DNA from: Pseudomonas neuropathica
Lineage (GTDB): Bacteria > Pseudomonadota > Gammaproteobacteria > Pseudomonadales > Pseudomonadaceae
Reading direction: 5' to 3'
Length of the DNA: 64,000 bases
NCBI RefSeq assembly: GCF_015461835.1
Contig: NZ_JACOPX010000009.1
Location: 248,001 to 312,000, forward strand
In this document: positions 46,355-55,266 of the stretch, one piece after another
How positions within the stretch are numbered: position 1 is the stretch's first letter
How the letters are laid out: each line of letters starts with the position of its first letter
Translations under genes and position numbers: made by a program
Notes under the pieces: generated by a model
The model's database searches: none
Told to the model about the DNA's origin: nothing
What the model saw: the letters and a program-made list of their open reading frames with translations, nothing else

Positions 46355-46445
46355 TGTGGGAGCGAGCCTGCTCGCGAAAGCGTCGTATCAGTCGACATCA
46401 ATATTGACTGATATGCCCTCTTCGCGAGCAAGCTCGCTCCCACAT
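46355..46445. repeat. REP doublet, GTGGGAGCGAGC family, inside the yjf cluster
   Basis: Inverted units (CCTGTGGGAGCGAGCCTGCT and complement) lie around a 42-bp centre with its own palindrome (ATCAGTCGAC...TTGACTGAT). It splits yjfIJ from yjfKLMC; a TACACT -10-like element at 46491-46496 suggests that the second half has its own promoter. Confidence 0.9.
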
Positions 46446-46549
46446 GGTTTGCGGCGTAAAAATCCTTCTGCTCGTTCACCGGTTCGCCCGGTACACTAGC
46501 GACGTTTTTTCGCCGACGAACACCTCCACCCGCTTCAAGGAACGTACCC

Positions 46550-47200
46550 ATGGGATGGTTTAAAGACTTGCTGGGCACCAGCAACTGGCAGACCGCTGCG
46601 CCAACACCAACCGTTGCCAGTGGCCCACTCGGCATGGCTCAGGGCAAGGCTGTCAGGTTCGATACGACGCTGGCGCTGTTGCTCGACGGTTCGACCACGG
46701 TGCGCGTGCCCTTTGATCAGGCGATCTGGAGCCACGGCTGGGTCGACCTCGGCCAGTCCAACAAACTGCACCGCTATTACATGAACGACGAGGATTTCTG
46801 GCTACAGATCCACGTCACCGGTGACGATCAGATCGAATCGGTCACCCTGTTCAACTACCTCAGTTACGTGACGGTCAACAGTGACGCCGAACTGCAGCGT
46901 CTTGCCGGCCCCAACAGCGCGATCGGCCTGCCGACCTACACCCACGAAGGTGTCGAATACACCCGCGAGTGGGGCACCGAACAAGGCCAGACCGAACTGG
47001 TACCGATGACCGAACAAGTGGTCAATCCGGACGAGAGCTACACCATCGAACACCACTCCATGCTTTACGCGCGCGAGACCGGCCTGACCGATCGCCGCGA
47101 ATTGCTGCTGTTCTCCGTCGAACAGGATGGAGAAGGCACCGTCAGCCTGAGCACCTCGCTCGGCATTTCGCTGTACACGACAGATCTGAGCACCATTTAA
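46550..47200 (+). CDS. yjfK: YjfK family protein (DUF2491)
   Basis: 216 residues, the same size as E. coli YjfK. No signal peptide and no membrane segment. The DUF2491 pattern includes MGWFKDLLG, FDQAIWSHGWVDLGQSNKLHRYYMNDEDFWLQIHVTG and YTREWGTEQGQTELVP. The protein is rich in beta-strands and probably cytoplasmic at the membrane. It has AAGGAA before ATG. Its function is unknown, but it is consistently next to PspA-family and DUF350 genes. Confidence 0.88.
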   Translation: MGWFKDLLGTSNWQTAAPTPTVASGPLGMAQGKAVRFDTTLALLLDGSTTVRVPFDQAIWSHGWVDLGQSNKLHRYYMNDEDFWLQIHVTGDDQIESVTLFNYLSYVTVNSDAELQRLAGPNSAIGLPTYTHEGVEYTREWGTEQGQTELVPMTEQVVNPDESYTIEHHSMLYARETGLTDRRELLLFSVEQDGEGTVSLSTSLGISLYTTDLSTI

Positions 47201-47214
47201 AAAGGAAGTTTTTC

Positions 47215-47640
47215 ATGCTGGAAGTGCTGGCCGTTTCCCTGAACAAAACCGCTCTGGTCGGTTTCGTCGTCTACCTCATCGGCGCCGTGCTGCTGTTCAT
47301 GCTGTTTCAATTCGTCTACACGCGCATCACGCCGCACAAGGAGTTCGAGCTGATCCGCTCCGGCAACGTTGCCGCCGCCATCGCCCTGTCCGGCGCGATC
47401 ATCGGCTTCGCGATTCCGGCCAGTAACGTGATTGCGTTTTCGGTCAACGTCCTCGACTTCGTGCTCTGGGCTGTGATTGCCGCGGTGGTGCAACTGCTGG
47501 CATTCCTCGCCACGGGTCTAGTGCTCAAAGGCACCTCCCAGCGCATCGCCAACGGCGAAGTGGCTTCGGGTATCTATGTCGCTGCGGTCGCGATCAGCGT
47601 CGGCATGCTCAACGCCGCGTGCATGACACCGTCCAACTGA
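47215..47640 (+). CDS. yjfL: YjfL family membrane protein (DUF350)
   Basis: 141 residues from ATG 47215 (AAGGAAG upstream) with about four membrane segments: ALVGFVVYLIGAVLLFMLFQFVY, AAIALSGAIIGFAIPASNVI, VLDFVLWAVIAAVVQLLAFLATGLVL and GIYVAAVAISVGMLNAACM. The two halves look like related DUF350 units, each with a two-helix hairpin. The inner-membrane position next to PspA suggests a role in the same stress response. Confidence 0.9.
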   Translation: MLEVLAVSLNKTALVGFVVYLIGAVLLFMLFQFVYTRITPHKEFELIRSGNVAAAIALSGAIIGFAIPASNVIAFSVNVLDFVLWAVIAAVVQLLAFLATGLVLKGTSQRIANGEVASGIYVAAVAISVGMLNAACMTPSN

Positions 47641-47657
47641 TCGGCAGGAAGCCTTAG

Positions 47658-48356
47658 ATGAAACGCAGCAAATACGTTCAGTTGTCCCTTGCCGCCTCGG
47701 TGGCCATGGCCATTTCCGGCCAGGCGACGGCCGCGGATCAACCACGCAGTTTCCAGAATATGGAACAGTGCGTCGACGCCGAAGTGGCCGCCGATGTCTG
47801 CTCCAACGCCTACATCGCCGCCCTGACCGAACACCGGCGCATTGCCCCGGCGTACGACAACAAGGCCAAGTGCGACGCGGACTTTGCCGCTGACTGGTGC
47901 CAGAAGAACTCTGACGGCCGCTTCGTGCCGAGACTCGGCGGCTTCAAAGTACCTAAGGAAGGTGAGCCGGCGCAGAACCTCGACGCCATCGCTAATGCCC
48001 AAATGCCCGCCGGCAGTGCAACGGCGCAGAATGTGCAAAGTACTTCGCACGTCTCCAGCGGTGGCGGTGGCGGAAATGGCTGGCTGACCGGCTGGCTGAT
48101 CGGCAACGCGATGAGCAACAACGCCGAACGCACGGTTTACCGCGATCGCGAAACGCGCCAGCCGTACAACACCTCGACGCAGTACCGCAGGGCCGAAACC
48201 ACGACGCGCAGCCAAACGGATTACGAGAGCAGCAAAAGCAAACCGGTCAACGTGGCTTCTTCGACCTCACGCGGCGGCTTCGGCAGCCAGTCCAGTGCCC
48301 GTAGCGGCTGGGGTGGTTGGGGCAGCAGTTCTGGTTCTGGTCGTTCGAGCAGCTGA
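47658..48356 (+). CDS. yjfM: YjfM family protein (DUF1190)
   Basis: 232 residues. A signal peptide (LSLAASVAMAISGQATA) precedes a domain with a conserved Cys pattern (MEQCVDAEVAADVCSNAY...KCDADFAADWC), probably disulfide-bonded in the periplasm. The C-terminal 100 residues are low complexity, rich in Ser, Gly, Arg and Thr (GGFGSQSSARSGWGGWGSSSGSGRSSS). The N-terminal domain resembles E. coli YjfM. It lies two bases before yjfC and so is coupled to the ATP-grasp gene. Confidence 0.88.
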   Translation: MKRSKYVQLSLAASVAMAISGQATAADQPRSFQNMEQCVDAEVAADVCSNAYIAALTEHRRIAPAYDNKAKCDADFAADWCQKNSDGRFVPRLGGFKVPKEGEPAQNLDAIANAQMPAGSATAQNVQSTSHVSSGGGGGNGWLTGWLIGNAMSNNAERTVYRDRETRQPYNTSTQYRRAETTTRSQTDYESSKSKPVNVASSTSRGGFGSQSSARSGWGGWGSSSGSGRSSS

Positions 48357-48358
48357 CG

Positions 48359-49516
48359 ATGAAGAAGATCCTCTGCGCCGAGCGCCCCGACTGGAAACAG
48401 ACCGCCGAGAGCCTCGGTTTCATGTTTCACACCATCGACGATGAGCCGTACTGGGACGAAAGCGCGTACTACCAGTTCACGCTTGCGCAAATCGAAAACG
48501 ATCTAGAAGACCCGACCACCGAACTGCACGAGATGTGCATGGATCTGGTCGACCGTGTGGTTAACAGCGAAGAGTTGCTGGATCGCCTGAGCATCCCGGC
48601 GGCGTACTACGACATGATCCGCACGTCCTGGCGGGAAGGTCATCCGCATCTGTATGGACGCATGGACTTTTCCTACAGCGGCAACGGCCCGGCGAAGCTG
48701 CTGGAGCTCAACTACGACACGCCAACCAGTCTTTACGAAGCGGCGGCGTTCCAGTGGGGCTGGCTGGAGCAATGCATCGAGCGTGGCACGCTACCGCGCC
48801 ATGCCGACCAGTTCAACAGCATCGATACCAAGCTGCATCAGGCCTTCGCCGAGCTGCAACTGAAGCGGCCGTTCTACTTCGCTTCGATGAAAGACTCGGT
48901 CGAAGACAAGGGCACCACGGATTACCTGCGCCTGATCGCCGAGAAGGTCGGCATCGAGTCGCGGCACATCGATATCGAAGACATTGGCTTGACGGCTGAA
49001 GGGCGCTTCGTCGACCTGGAAGATCGCTGGATCCCGCACCTGTTCAAACTGCATGCCTGGGAATTCATCTTCCACGAACCCTTCGGCGCGGCGATTGCCG
49101 AGTGCGATACGCAGTTTTTCGAACCGGCGTGGAAGGCAATTCTGTCGAACAAGGGTGCACTGCCATTACTGTGGGAACTGCACAAAGGGCATCCGAATCT
49201 GCTGGCGGCGCATCTCGACCCTAACCCGGCCAGCGCTGTGCCCAAGGGCTGGGTACGCAAGCCGTACTTCTCCCGCGAAGGCGCCAACATTGAGCTGCGA
49301 ACGACGGATGGTCTGATCGTCAAAGAGGACGGGCCCTACACGGATGCGCCATTTATCCTGCAGGAATTCGCGCCGTTGCCGAAGTTTGGCGACAGCTACA
49401 CCCTGATCGGTTCCTGGGTGATTGGCGATCAGGCTGCAGGGATTGGTGTGCGGGAGGACAACAGTTTGATCACCAAGGATTCGAGCCGGTTCTTGCCGCA
49501 CCTGATTCTCGACTAA
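48359..49516 (+). CDS. yjfC: Glutathionylspermidine synthase-like ATP-grasp ligase (YjfC)
   Basis: 385 residues, against 387 in E. coli YjfC, from ATG 48359. It matches the synthetase half of glutathionylspermidine synthase: RMDFSYSGNGPAKLLELNYDTPTSLYEAA, SVEDKGTTDYLRLIAE, WEFIFHEPFGAAI and KPYFSREGANIEL. There is no N-terminal amidase domain. Family members join a carboxylate to an amine using ATP; YjfC may add a polyamine or amino group to a peptide or protein. It is the last gene of the cluster, before a strong bidirectional terminator. Confidence 0.92.
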   Translation: MKKILCAERPDWKQTAESLGFMFHTIDDEPYWDESAYYQFTLAQIENDLEDPTTELHEMCMDLVDRVVNSEELLDRLSIPAAYYDMIRTSWREGHPHLYGRMDFSYSGNGPAKLLELNYDTPTSLYEAAAFQWGWLEQCIERGTLPRHADQFNSIDTKLHQAFAELQLKRPFYFASMKDSVEDKGTTDYLRLIAEKVGIESRHIDIEDIGLTAEGRFVDLEDRWIPHLFKLHAWEFIFHEPFGAAIAECDTQFFEPAWKAILSNKGALPLLWELHKGHPNLLAAHLDPNPASAVPKGWVRKPYFSREGANIELRTTDGLIVKEDGPYTDAPFILQEFAPLPKFGDSYTLIGSWVIGDQAAGIGVREDNSLITKDSSRFLPHLILD

Positions 49517-49570
49517 ACCACAAATCCCACAGGGATTTGGGATAACCGCAGACGAAACAAATCCCAAAAA

Positions 49571-49602
49571 AAGGCCCGTCGCTTCAAGCGACGGGCCTTT
49601 TT
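49571..49602. terminator. Bidirectional terminator between yjfC and ssb
   Basis: A perfect 12-13 bp stem (AAGGCCCGTCGCTT / AAGCGACGGGCCTT) has A-run and T-run flanks, suited to both convergent genes. Confidence 0.92.
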
Positions 49603-49627
49603 GATTTGCAGCGGTTACAGCAGCTAA

Positions 49628-50152
49628 TCAGAACGGGATATCGTCATCAAAGCTGTCGAAATCCGGAGCCGGTTGCGGTGCGGCCTGCTGAGGAGCCGGG
49701 GCCGAACGCTGCTGTGGAGCCGACTGCTGCGGGCGCGGAGCCTGCTGGCGTGGAGCCGGGGCCGACTGCTGGTAGTTGTTGCCACCGCCTTGTTGGTCGC
49801 CCTGTTGTGGACGGCCGCCGAGCAGTTGCATGGTGCCTTGCATGTCGACCACGATTTCAGTGGTGTAACGCTTGATACCGTCTTTTTCCCACTCGCGGGT
49901 CTGCAGCTTGCCTTCGATGTACACCTGCGAACCTTTACGCAGGTATTCGCCGGCGATTTCGGCCACCTTGCCGAACATCGAAACGCGGTGCCATTCGGTC
50001 TTCTCGACCTTCTGACCGGTTTGCTTGTCGGTCCATTGTTCGCTGGTGGCCAGACTCAGGTTGGTCACGGCGTTACCGTTAGGCAGGTAGCGAACTTCGG
50101 GATCCTGGCCGCAAGTGCCGACCAATATGACTTTGTTAACCCCACGGGCCAT
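49628..50152 (-). CDS. ssb: Single-stranded DNA-binding protein
   Basis: 174 residues. The OB-fold (about 1-110) begins [28 protein letters not shown] and includes [31 protein letters not shown] Gln/Pro/Ala-rich linker follows, and the acidic tip ends DSFDDDIPF, the docking site for repair proteins. It lies 9 bp after the MFS gene on the same strand and opposite uvrA, a usual gamma-proteobacterial arrangement. I saw no convincing LexA box near it. Confidence 0.97.
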   Translation of the reverse strand: MARGVNKVILVGTCGQDPEVRYLPNGNAVTNLSLATSEQWTDKQTGQKVEKTEWHRVSMFGKVAEIAGEYLRKGSQVYIEGKLQTREWEKDGIKRYTTEIVVDMQGTMQLLGGRPQQGDQQGGGNNYQQSAPAPRQQAPRPQQSAPQQRSAPAPQQAAPQPAPDFDSFDDDIPF

Positions 50153-50161
50153 AACGTTCTC

Positions 50162-51559
50162 CTAGGCTTCGCAAGCAGCCCCGGCCGGGTTGTTCACCAG
50201 GCGTTCGAGGGTGTCGCGATCCACTAATTCTTTGTCCAGTTTGATGTAAACAGCCGCTTCATCAGCAACTATCACTGCATCGGTTACCCCTACGAGGGCC
50301 TTGAGGCGCTCGACCAGACCCGCTTCGCGGATCGCCTCGGGCGACAACGGCAAGCGCAGGCTCGTCACGTAGGGAGGTTCACGCATGGTAACAGCAAAGG
50401 CCAGCCAGATGGCAGCCAGACCCGCGCATCCGAGGAACACAACCGACAGACCGCCATGCTGAAACAGCCAGCCGCCGAGTATCCCGCCGAGTGCTGAACC
50501 GAGGAACTGACTGGTGGAATACACGCCCATGGCCGTGCCCTTCCCGCCCGCCGGTGAAACCTTGCTGATCAGCGACGGCAATGAAGCCTCCAGCAGATTG
50601 AACGCGGTGAAGAACACCACCGTACCAATCACCAGAGCCCGCAGGCTGTCGCCGAACTGCCAGAAGAATAGCTCAGTCAGCATCAGCGTCAGGACGGCGC
50701 CGAGCAAAACTCGTTTCATTTTGCGTTTCTTCTCGCCGTAGATGATGAACGGGATCATGGCGAAGAACGAAATCAGCAGCGCGGTGAGGTAGACCCACCA
50801 GTGCTGTTCCTTGGGCAAACCGGCTTTTTCCACCAGCGCCAACGGCAACGCAACGAAGCTCGACATCAACATGGCATGTAACACAAAGATGCCCAGATCG
50901 AGGCGCAGCAGATCCGGATGCTTGAGCGTCGGCATCAAGGCCTGACGCGCCACCCCGGACTCCCGATGCTGCAATGGCCCGGTGGAGCGCGGCACCATGA
51001 ACATGATGATGGCGATACCGACCAGTGCCATGGCACCGGTGGCGAGGAACAGTCCGGACAGACCGAAAGCGCGGGTCAGCAAAGGCCCGACGACCATGGC
51101 CACGGCAAACGACAAACCGATGGTCATGCCGATCATCGCCATTGCCTTGGTGCGGTGCTGTTCGCGGGTCAGGTCGGAGAGTAGCGCCATCACCGCCGCT
51201 GAAATCGCCCCGGCGCCCTGCAGGATCCGCCCGGCGATCACGCCCCAGATGGAGTCGGCCTGAGACGCCAGCACGCTGCCGAGGGCAAAAACGATCAGCC
51301 CGAGGTAAATCACCGGACGGCGGCCAATGCGGTCGGAAATGATCCCGAACGGAATCTGGAAAATCGCCTGGGTCAGACCGTAAGCGCCAATAGCCAGCCC
51401 GATCAGGGCCGGGGTCGCTCCTGCCAGGTCCATGCCGTAGGTCGCCAGTACCGGCAACACCATGAACATGCCAAGCATACGGAAGGCGAACACCAGGGCC
51501 AGACCGCTCGCTGCGCGAGTCTCGCTGCCACTCATGCGTTCGCTGTGGGGATCGTGCAT
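50162..51559 (-). CDS. MFS transporter with a C-terminal soluble domain
   Basis: 465 residues from ATG 51559 (CGAGG upstream). Twelve membrane segments are visible with the MFS loop motif FGIISDRIGRRPVIYLGL between helices 2 and 3. The first about 390 residues resemble drug/proton antiporters. The last about 70 residues (VERLKALVGVTDAVIVADEAAVYIKLDKELVDRDTLERLVN) form an extra soluble domain that looks like a ferredoxin-like beta-alpha-beta fold without metal cysteines. The substrate is unknown. It sits between ssb and uvrA, as in other pseudomonads. Confidence 0.9.
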   Translation of the reverse strand: MHDPHSERMSGSETRAASGLALVFAFRMLGMFMVLPVLATYGMDLAGATPALIGLAIGAYGLTQAIFQIPFGIISDRIGRRPVIYLGLIVFALGSVLASQADSIWGVIAGRILQGAGAISAAVMALLSDLTREQHRTKAMAMIGMTIGLSFAVAMVVGPLLTRAFGLSGLFLATGAMALVGIAIIMFMVPRSTGPLQHRESGVARQALMPTLKHPDLLRLDLGIFVLHAMLMSSFVALPLALVEKAGLPKEQHWWVYLTALLISFFAMIPFIIYGEKKRKMKRVLLGAVLTLMLTELFFWQFGDSLRALVIGTVVFFTAFNLLEASLPSLISKVSPAGGKGTAMGVYSTSQFLGSALGGILGGWLFQHGGLSVVFLGCAGLAAIWLAFAVTMREPPYVTSLRLPLSPEAIREAGLVERLKALVGVTDAVIVADEAAVYIKLDKELVDRDTLERLVNNPAGAACEA

Positions 51560-51749
51560 GGAAAAACCTCGTGTGAACCGGCGGCGATTCTACCAGTCCC
51601 ATCGAAAGACGGGGTATATCGCGACGCTATGACGCGTATAGATGAAACTCTCTTCATGTAAGGTAAAAACCCTTCGCTTGATAGTGTGCATCCATCCAGT
51701 ATTTGCCCGTATACTCCTACGTTTTCGACGCCCGCCGAGCGAGGCCACT

Positions 51750-54584
51750 TTGGACAAGATCCTGATACGTGGGGCCCGTACCCACAACCTGAAGAACATC
51801 GACCTGACCCTGCCACGGGACAAGCTGATCGTCATCACCGGCCTGTCCGGATCCGGCAAGTCGTCCCTGGCCTTCGATACGCTTTACGCCGAAGGTCAGC
51901 GCCGCTATGTCGAATCGCTGTCGGCCTACGCCCGACAGTTTCTGTCGATGATGGAAAAACCCGACGTCGACACCATCGAAGGCCTGTCGCCAGCGATCTC
52001 CATCGAACAAAAGTCGACCTCGCACAACCCGCGCTCTACGGTCGGCACCATCACCGAAATCTACGACTACCTGCGCCTGCTTTATGCACGCGTCGGTACG
52101 CCACGCTGCCCGGATCACGACATTCCGCTGGAAGCGCAGACCGTCAGCCAGATGGTCGACCTGGTGCTGGCGCAGCCGGAAGGCAGCAAACTGATGTTGC
52201 TGGCGCCGGTTATTCGCGAACGCAAAGGTGAACACCTTTCGGTCTTCGAAGAGCTGCGCGCTCAAGGTTTCGTTCGCGCCCGGGTCAACGGGCGGATCTG
52301 CGAACTCGATGAACTGCCAAAACTGGATAAACAGAAAAAGCACTCGATCGATGTCATCGTCGACCGCTTCAAGGTTCGCGCCGATCTGCAGCAACGTCTG
52401 GCCGAATCTTTCGAGACCGCGTTGAAACTGGCGGATGGCATTGCCCTGGTCGCACCGATGGACGACGAGCCGGGCGAAGAGATGATCTTCTCTGCGCGCT
52501 TCGCCTGCCCGATCTGCGGCCACGCTATCAGCGAACTGGAACCGAAGCTGTTCTCCTTCAACAACCCGGCCGGCGCGTGCCCGACCTGTGATGGCCTGGG
52601 GGTGAAGCAGTTCTTCGATATCAAGCGGCTGGTCAATGGCGATCTGACCTTGGCCGAAGGTGCGATTCGCGGCTGGGACCGGCGTAACGTCTATTACTTC
52701 CAGATGCTCGGCTCACTCGCTTCACACTATGGTTTCAGCCTCGAAGTACCCTTCAACGAGCTGCCGGCCGATCAGCAGAAATTCATCCTGCATGGCAGCG
52801 GCTCGCAGAACGTCGACTTCAAATACCTCAACGACCGTGGCGACATCGTCAAACGCTCGCACCCGTTCGAAGGCATCGTGCCGAACCTGGAGCGTCGCTA
52901 CCGCGAGACCGAGTCGGCAAGCGTACGCGAAGAGCTGGCCAAGTTTCTCAGCACCCAATCGTGCCCGGATTGTCGTGGTACCCGTCTGCGTCGCGAAGCG
53001 CGGCATGTGTGGGTTGGCGAGAAAACGCTGCCAGCGGTGACCAACCTGCCGATCGGCGACGCTTGCGAGTACTTCGGCGAGCTGAAGATGACTGGCCGTC
53101 GCGGCGAAATCGCCGACAAGATCCTCAAGGAAATTCGCGAGCGTCTGCAGTTCCTCGTCAACGTCGGCCTCGACTATCTGTCGCTGGACCGCAGTGCCGA
53201 CACGCTGTCCGGTGGTGAAGCGCAACGTATTCGTCTGGCCAGCCAGATCGGTGCCGGTCTCGTCGGTGTTCTGTACATCCTCGACGAACCGTCCATTGGT
53301 TTGCACCAGCGTGATAACGACCGTTTGCTCGGCACGCTCAAGCACCTGCGTGATATTGGCAACACTGTGATCGTGGTCGAACACGACGAAGACGCGATTC
53401 GTCTGGCCGATTACGTTGTGGATATCGGCCCGGGGGCTGGCGTGCATGGTGGGCAGATCGTGGCTGAGGGCACGCCGGCGGAAGTCATGGCGCACCCGGA
53501 CTCCCTGACCGGTAAATACCTCTCGGGCCGCGTGAAGATTGAAGTGCCGGCCAAACGCACGCCACGCAATAAAAAGCTCAATCTGTCGCTCAAAGGGGCG
53601 CGCGGCAACAACCTGCGCAATGTCGATCTGGACATCCCGATTGGTCTGCTGACGTGTGTGACCGGCGTATCCGGCTCGGGTAAATCGACGCTGATCAACA
53701 ATACCTTGTTCCCGCTGAGCGCCACGGCCCTCAACGGCGCGACAACGCTGGAAGCGGCAGCGCACGACAGCATCAAGGGCCTGGAGCATCTCGACAAAGT
53801 GGTCGATATCGACCAAAGCCCGATCGGCCGTACACCGCGCTCCAACCCTGCTACCTATACCGGCCTGTTCACCCCGATCCGCGAGCTGTTCGCCGGCGTA
53901 CCCGAGTCACGCTCCCGTGGTTACGGCCCGGGGCGTTTCTCGTTCAACGTCAAGGGTGGCCGCTGCGAAGCGTGCCAGGGCGACGGCCTGATCAAAGTGG
54001 AAATGCACTTCCTGCCAGACATCTACGTGCCATGCGATGTGTGCAAGAGCAAGCGCTACAACCGCGAAACCCTTGAGATCAAATACAAGGGCAAGAGCAT
54101 CCACGAAACACTCGAGATGACCATCGAAGAGGCTCGGGAGTTCTTTGACGCGGTGCCAGCACTGGCGCGCAAGCTACAGACATTGATGGATGTCGGCCTG
54201 TCGTACATCAAGCTCGGGCAGTCGGCGACCACGTTGTCGGGTGGTGAGGCGCAGCGAGTGAAACTGTCTCGCGAGTTGTCCAAGCGTGACACCGGCAAAA
54301 CACTGTACATCCTCGATGAGCCGACCACCGGTTTGCACTTCGCGGATATCCAGCAATTGCTCGACGTGCTGCATCGCCTACGCGACCACGGCAACACTGT
54401 GGTAGTGATCGAACACAACCTCGACGTGATCAAGACGGCTGACTGGCTGGTCGATCTCGGGCCGGAGGGCGGCTCCAAAGGTGGGCAGATCATTGCCACC
54501 GGCACGCCTGAGGATGTGGCCGAGATGAAGCAATCTCATACCGGTCATTACCTCAAGCCGCTGCTGATCCGCGATCGGGCTTAA
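51750..54584 (+). CDS. uvrA: Excinuclease ABC subunit A
   Basis: 944 residues from TTG 51750 (GAGG upstream), which gives the family N-terminus (M)[25 protein letters not shown]. Upstream in-frame ATG starts give a tail not found in UvrA. Two ABC ATPase modules are present: Walker [10 protein letters not shown] near residue 31 and GVSGSGKST near 640, with [12 protein letters not shown] and [12 protein letters not shown] signatures. Zinc motifs CPICGH...CPTCDG and CEACQGDG...CDVCKSKRY are intact. It recognises bulky DNA damage with UvrB. A TATACT -10-like element lies at 51710-51715. Confidence 0.97.
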   Translation: MDKILIRGARTHNLKNIDLTLPRDKLIVITGLSGSGKSSLAFDTLYAEGQRRYVESLSAYARQFLSMMEKPDVDTIEGLSPAISIEQKSTSHNPRSTVGTITEIYDYLRLLYARVGTPRCPDHDIPLEAQTVSQMVDLVLAQPEGSKLMLLAPVIRERKGEHLSVFEELRAQGFVRARVNGRICELDELPKLDKQKKHSIDVIVDRFKVRADLQQRLAESFETALKLADGIALVAPMDDEPGEEMIFSARFACPICGHAISELEPKLFSFNNPAGACPTCDGLGVKQFFDIKRLVNGDLTLAEGAIRGWDRRNVYYFQMLGSLASHYGFSLEVPFNELPADQQKFILHGSGSQNVDFKYLNDRGDIVKRSHPFEGIVPNLERRYRETESASVREELAKFLSTQSCPDCRGTRLRREARHVWVGEKTLPAVTNLPIGDACEYFGELKMTGRRGEIADKILKEIRERLQFLVNVGLDYLSLDRSADTLSGGEAQRIRLASQIGAGLVGVLYILDEPSIGLHQRDNDRLLGTLKHLRDIGNTVIVVEHDEDAIRLADYVVDIGPGAGVHGGQIVAEGTPAEVMAHPDSLTGKYLSGRVKIEVPAKRTPRNKKLNLSLKGARGNNLRNVDLDIPIGLLTCVTGVSGSGKSTLINNTLFPLSATALNGATTLEAAAHDSIKGLEHLDKVVDIDQSPIGRTPRSNPATYTGLFTPIRELFAGVPESRSRGYGPGRFSFNVKGGRCEACQGDGLIKVEMHFLPDIYVPCDVCKSKRYNRETLEIKYKGKSIHETLEMTIEEAREFFDAVPALARKLQTLMDVGLSYIKLGQSATTLSGGEAQRVKLSRELSKRDTGKTLYILDEPTTGLHFADIQQLLDVLHRLRDHGNTVVVIEHNLDVIKTADWLVDLGPEGGSKGGQIIATGTPEDVAEMKQSHTGHYLKPLLIRDRA

Positions 54585-54596
54585 ACGCCAGGCATG

Positions 54597-54636
54597 AAAA
54601 AGCCCCTGTCACTTCATCAGTGACAGGGGCTTTTTT
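54597..54636. terminator. Bidirectional terminator between uvrA and ftnA
   Basis: A 13-bp stem (AGCCCCTGTCACT / AGTGACAGGGGCT) with a five-base loop has A- and T-runs on the two sides. Confidence 0.92.
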
Positions 54637-54649
54637 GTATCGATTGCAA

Positions 54650-55117
54650 TCAGGACGTGTGGGATTGCAGGTAGTTCTCGAGACCGATCAACTTGATCAG
54701 GCCCAACTGCTTTTCCAGCCAGTAGGTGTGATCCTCTTCGGTGTCGTTGAGCTGAACCCGCAAGATCTCACGGCTGACGTAATCCTTGTGCTGCTCGCAC
54801 AGCTCAATGCCTTTGCACAGCGCTGCGCGAACTTTGTATTCAAGACGCAGATCCGCTTCGAGCATCTCCGGCACGGTCGTGCCGACATCCAGATCATCCG
54901 GACGCATACGCGGCGTGCCTTCGAGCATCAGAATTCGGCGCATCAACGCATCAGCGTGACCGGCTTCCTCTTCCATCTCATGGTTGATTCGCTCGTAGAG
55001 CTTGGTGAACCCCCAGTCCTCATACATCCGCGAATGAACGAAATATTGATCACGCGCGGCCAGTTCGCCGGTCAGCAACGTGTTGAGGTAATCGATTACG
55101 TCTGGGTGGCCTTGCAT
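54650..55117 (-). CDS. ftnA: Bacterial ferritin FtnA (often annotated bacterioferritin BfrA)
   Basis: 155 residues from ATG 55117. Ferroxidase ligands Glu18, Glu51 and His54 are present ([21 protein letters not shown]), with the second pair in the C-terminal half (DTEEDHTYW). Position 52, the heme-ligating Met of bacterioferritins, is Ala here, so the shell should not bind heme. This matches P. aeruginosa FtnA (PA4235), which also lies between katA and uvrA. It stores iron as ferric mineral. The gene has its own 149-bp upstream region after the katA terminator. Confidence 0.93.
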   Translation of the reverse strand: MQGHPDVIDYLNTLLTGELAARDQYFVHSRMYEDWGFTKLYERINHEMEEEAGHADALMRRILMLEGTPRMRPDDLDVGTTVPEMLEADLRLEYKVRAALCKGIELCEQHKDYVSREILRVQLNDTEEDHTYWLEKQLGLIKLIGLENYLQSHTS

Positions 55118-55228
55118 CGCCCTACATCTCCCTACTTGAAAGTCTGTAGTTTGAACCAAGCTGACCGGAAGGTCACCCGATTCGCGCAATAAAAGCGAAG
55201 ATATTCTTAGAAAAGCAGCCTAAATAAC

Positions 55229-55255
55229 GCAAAAACCGCCCAGATGAGGGCGGTT
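55229..55255 (-). terminator. Rho-independent terminator after katA
   Basis: AACCGCC/GGCGGTT stem with an eight-base loop, followed on the minus strand by a run of T (TTTTTGCG). Confidence 0.85.
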
Positions 55256-55266
55256 CTGCTTCTCGT

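Noticed and set aside
51560..51749. LexA box between the MFS gene and uvrA
   Set aside because: A CTGT-N8-ACAG type palindrome was looked for; only AT-rich near-matches without the CTG/CAG ends were found.
52722..53816. 364-codon open frame on the minus strand
   Set aside because: It lies wholly within uvrA in the opposite direction and has no recognisable product.
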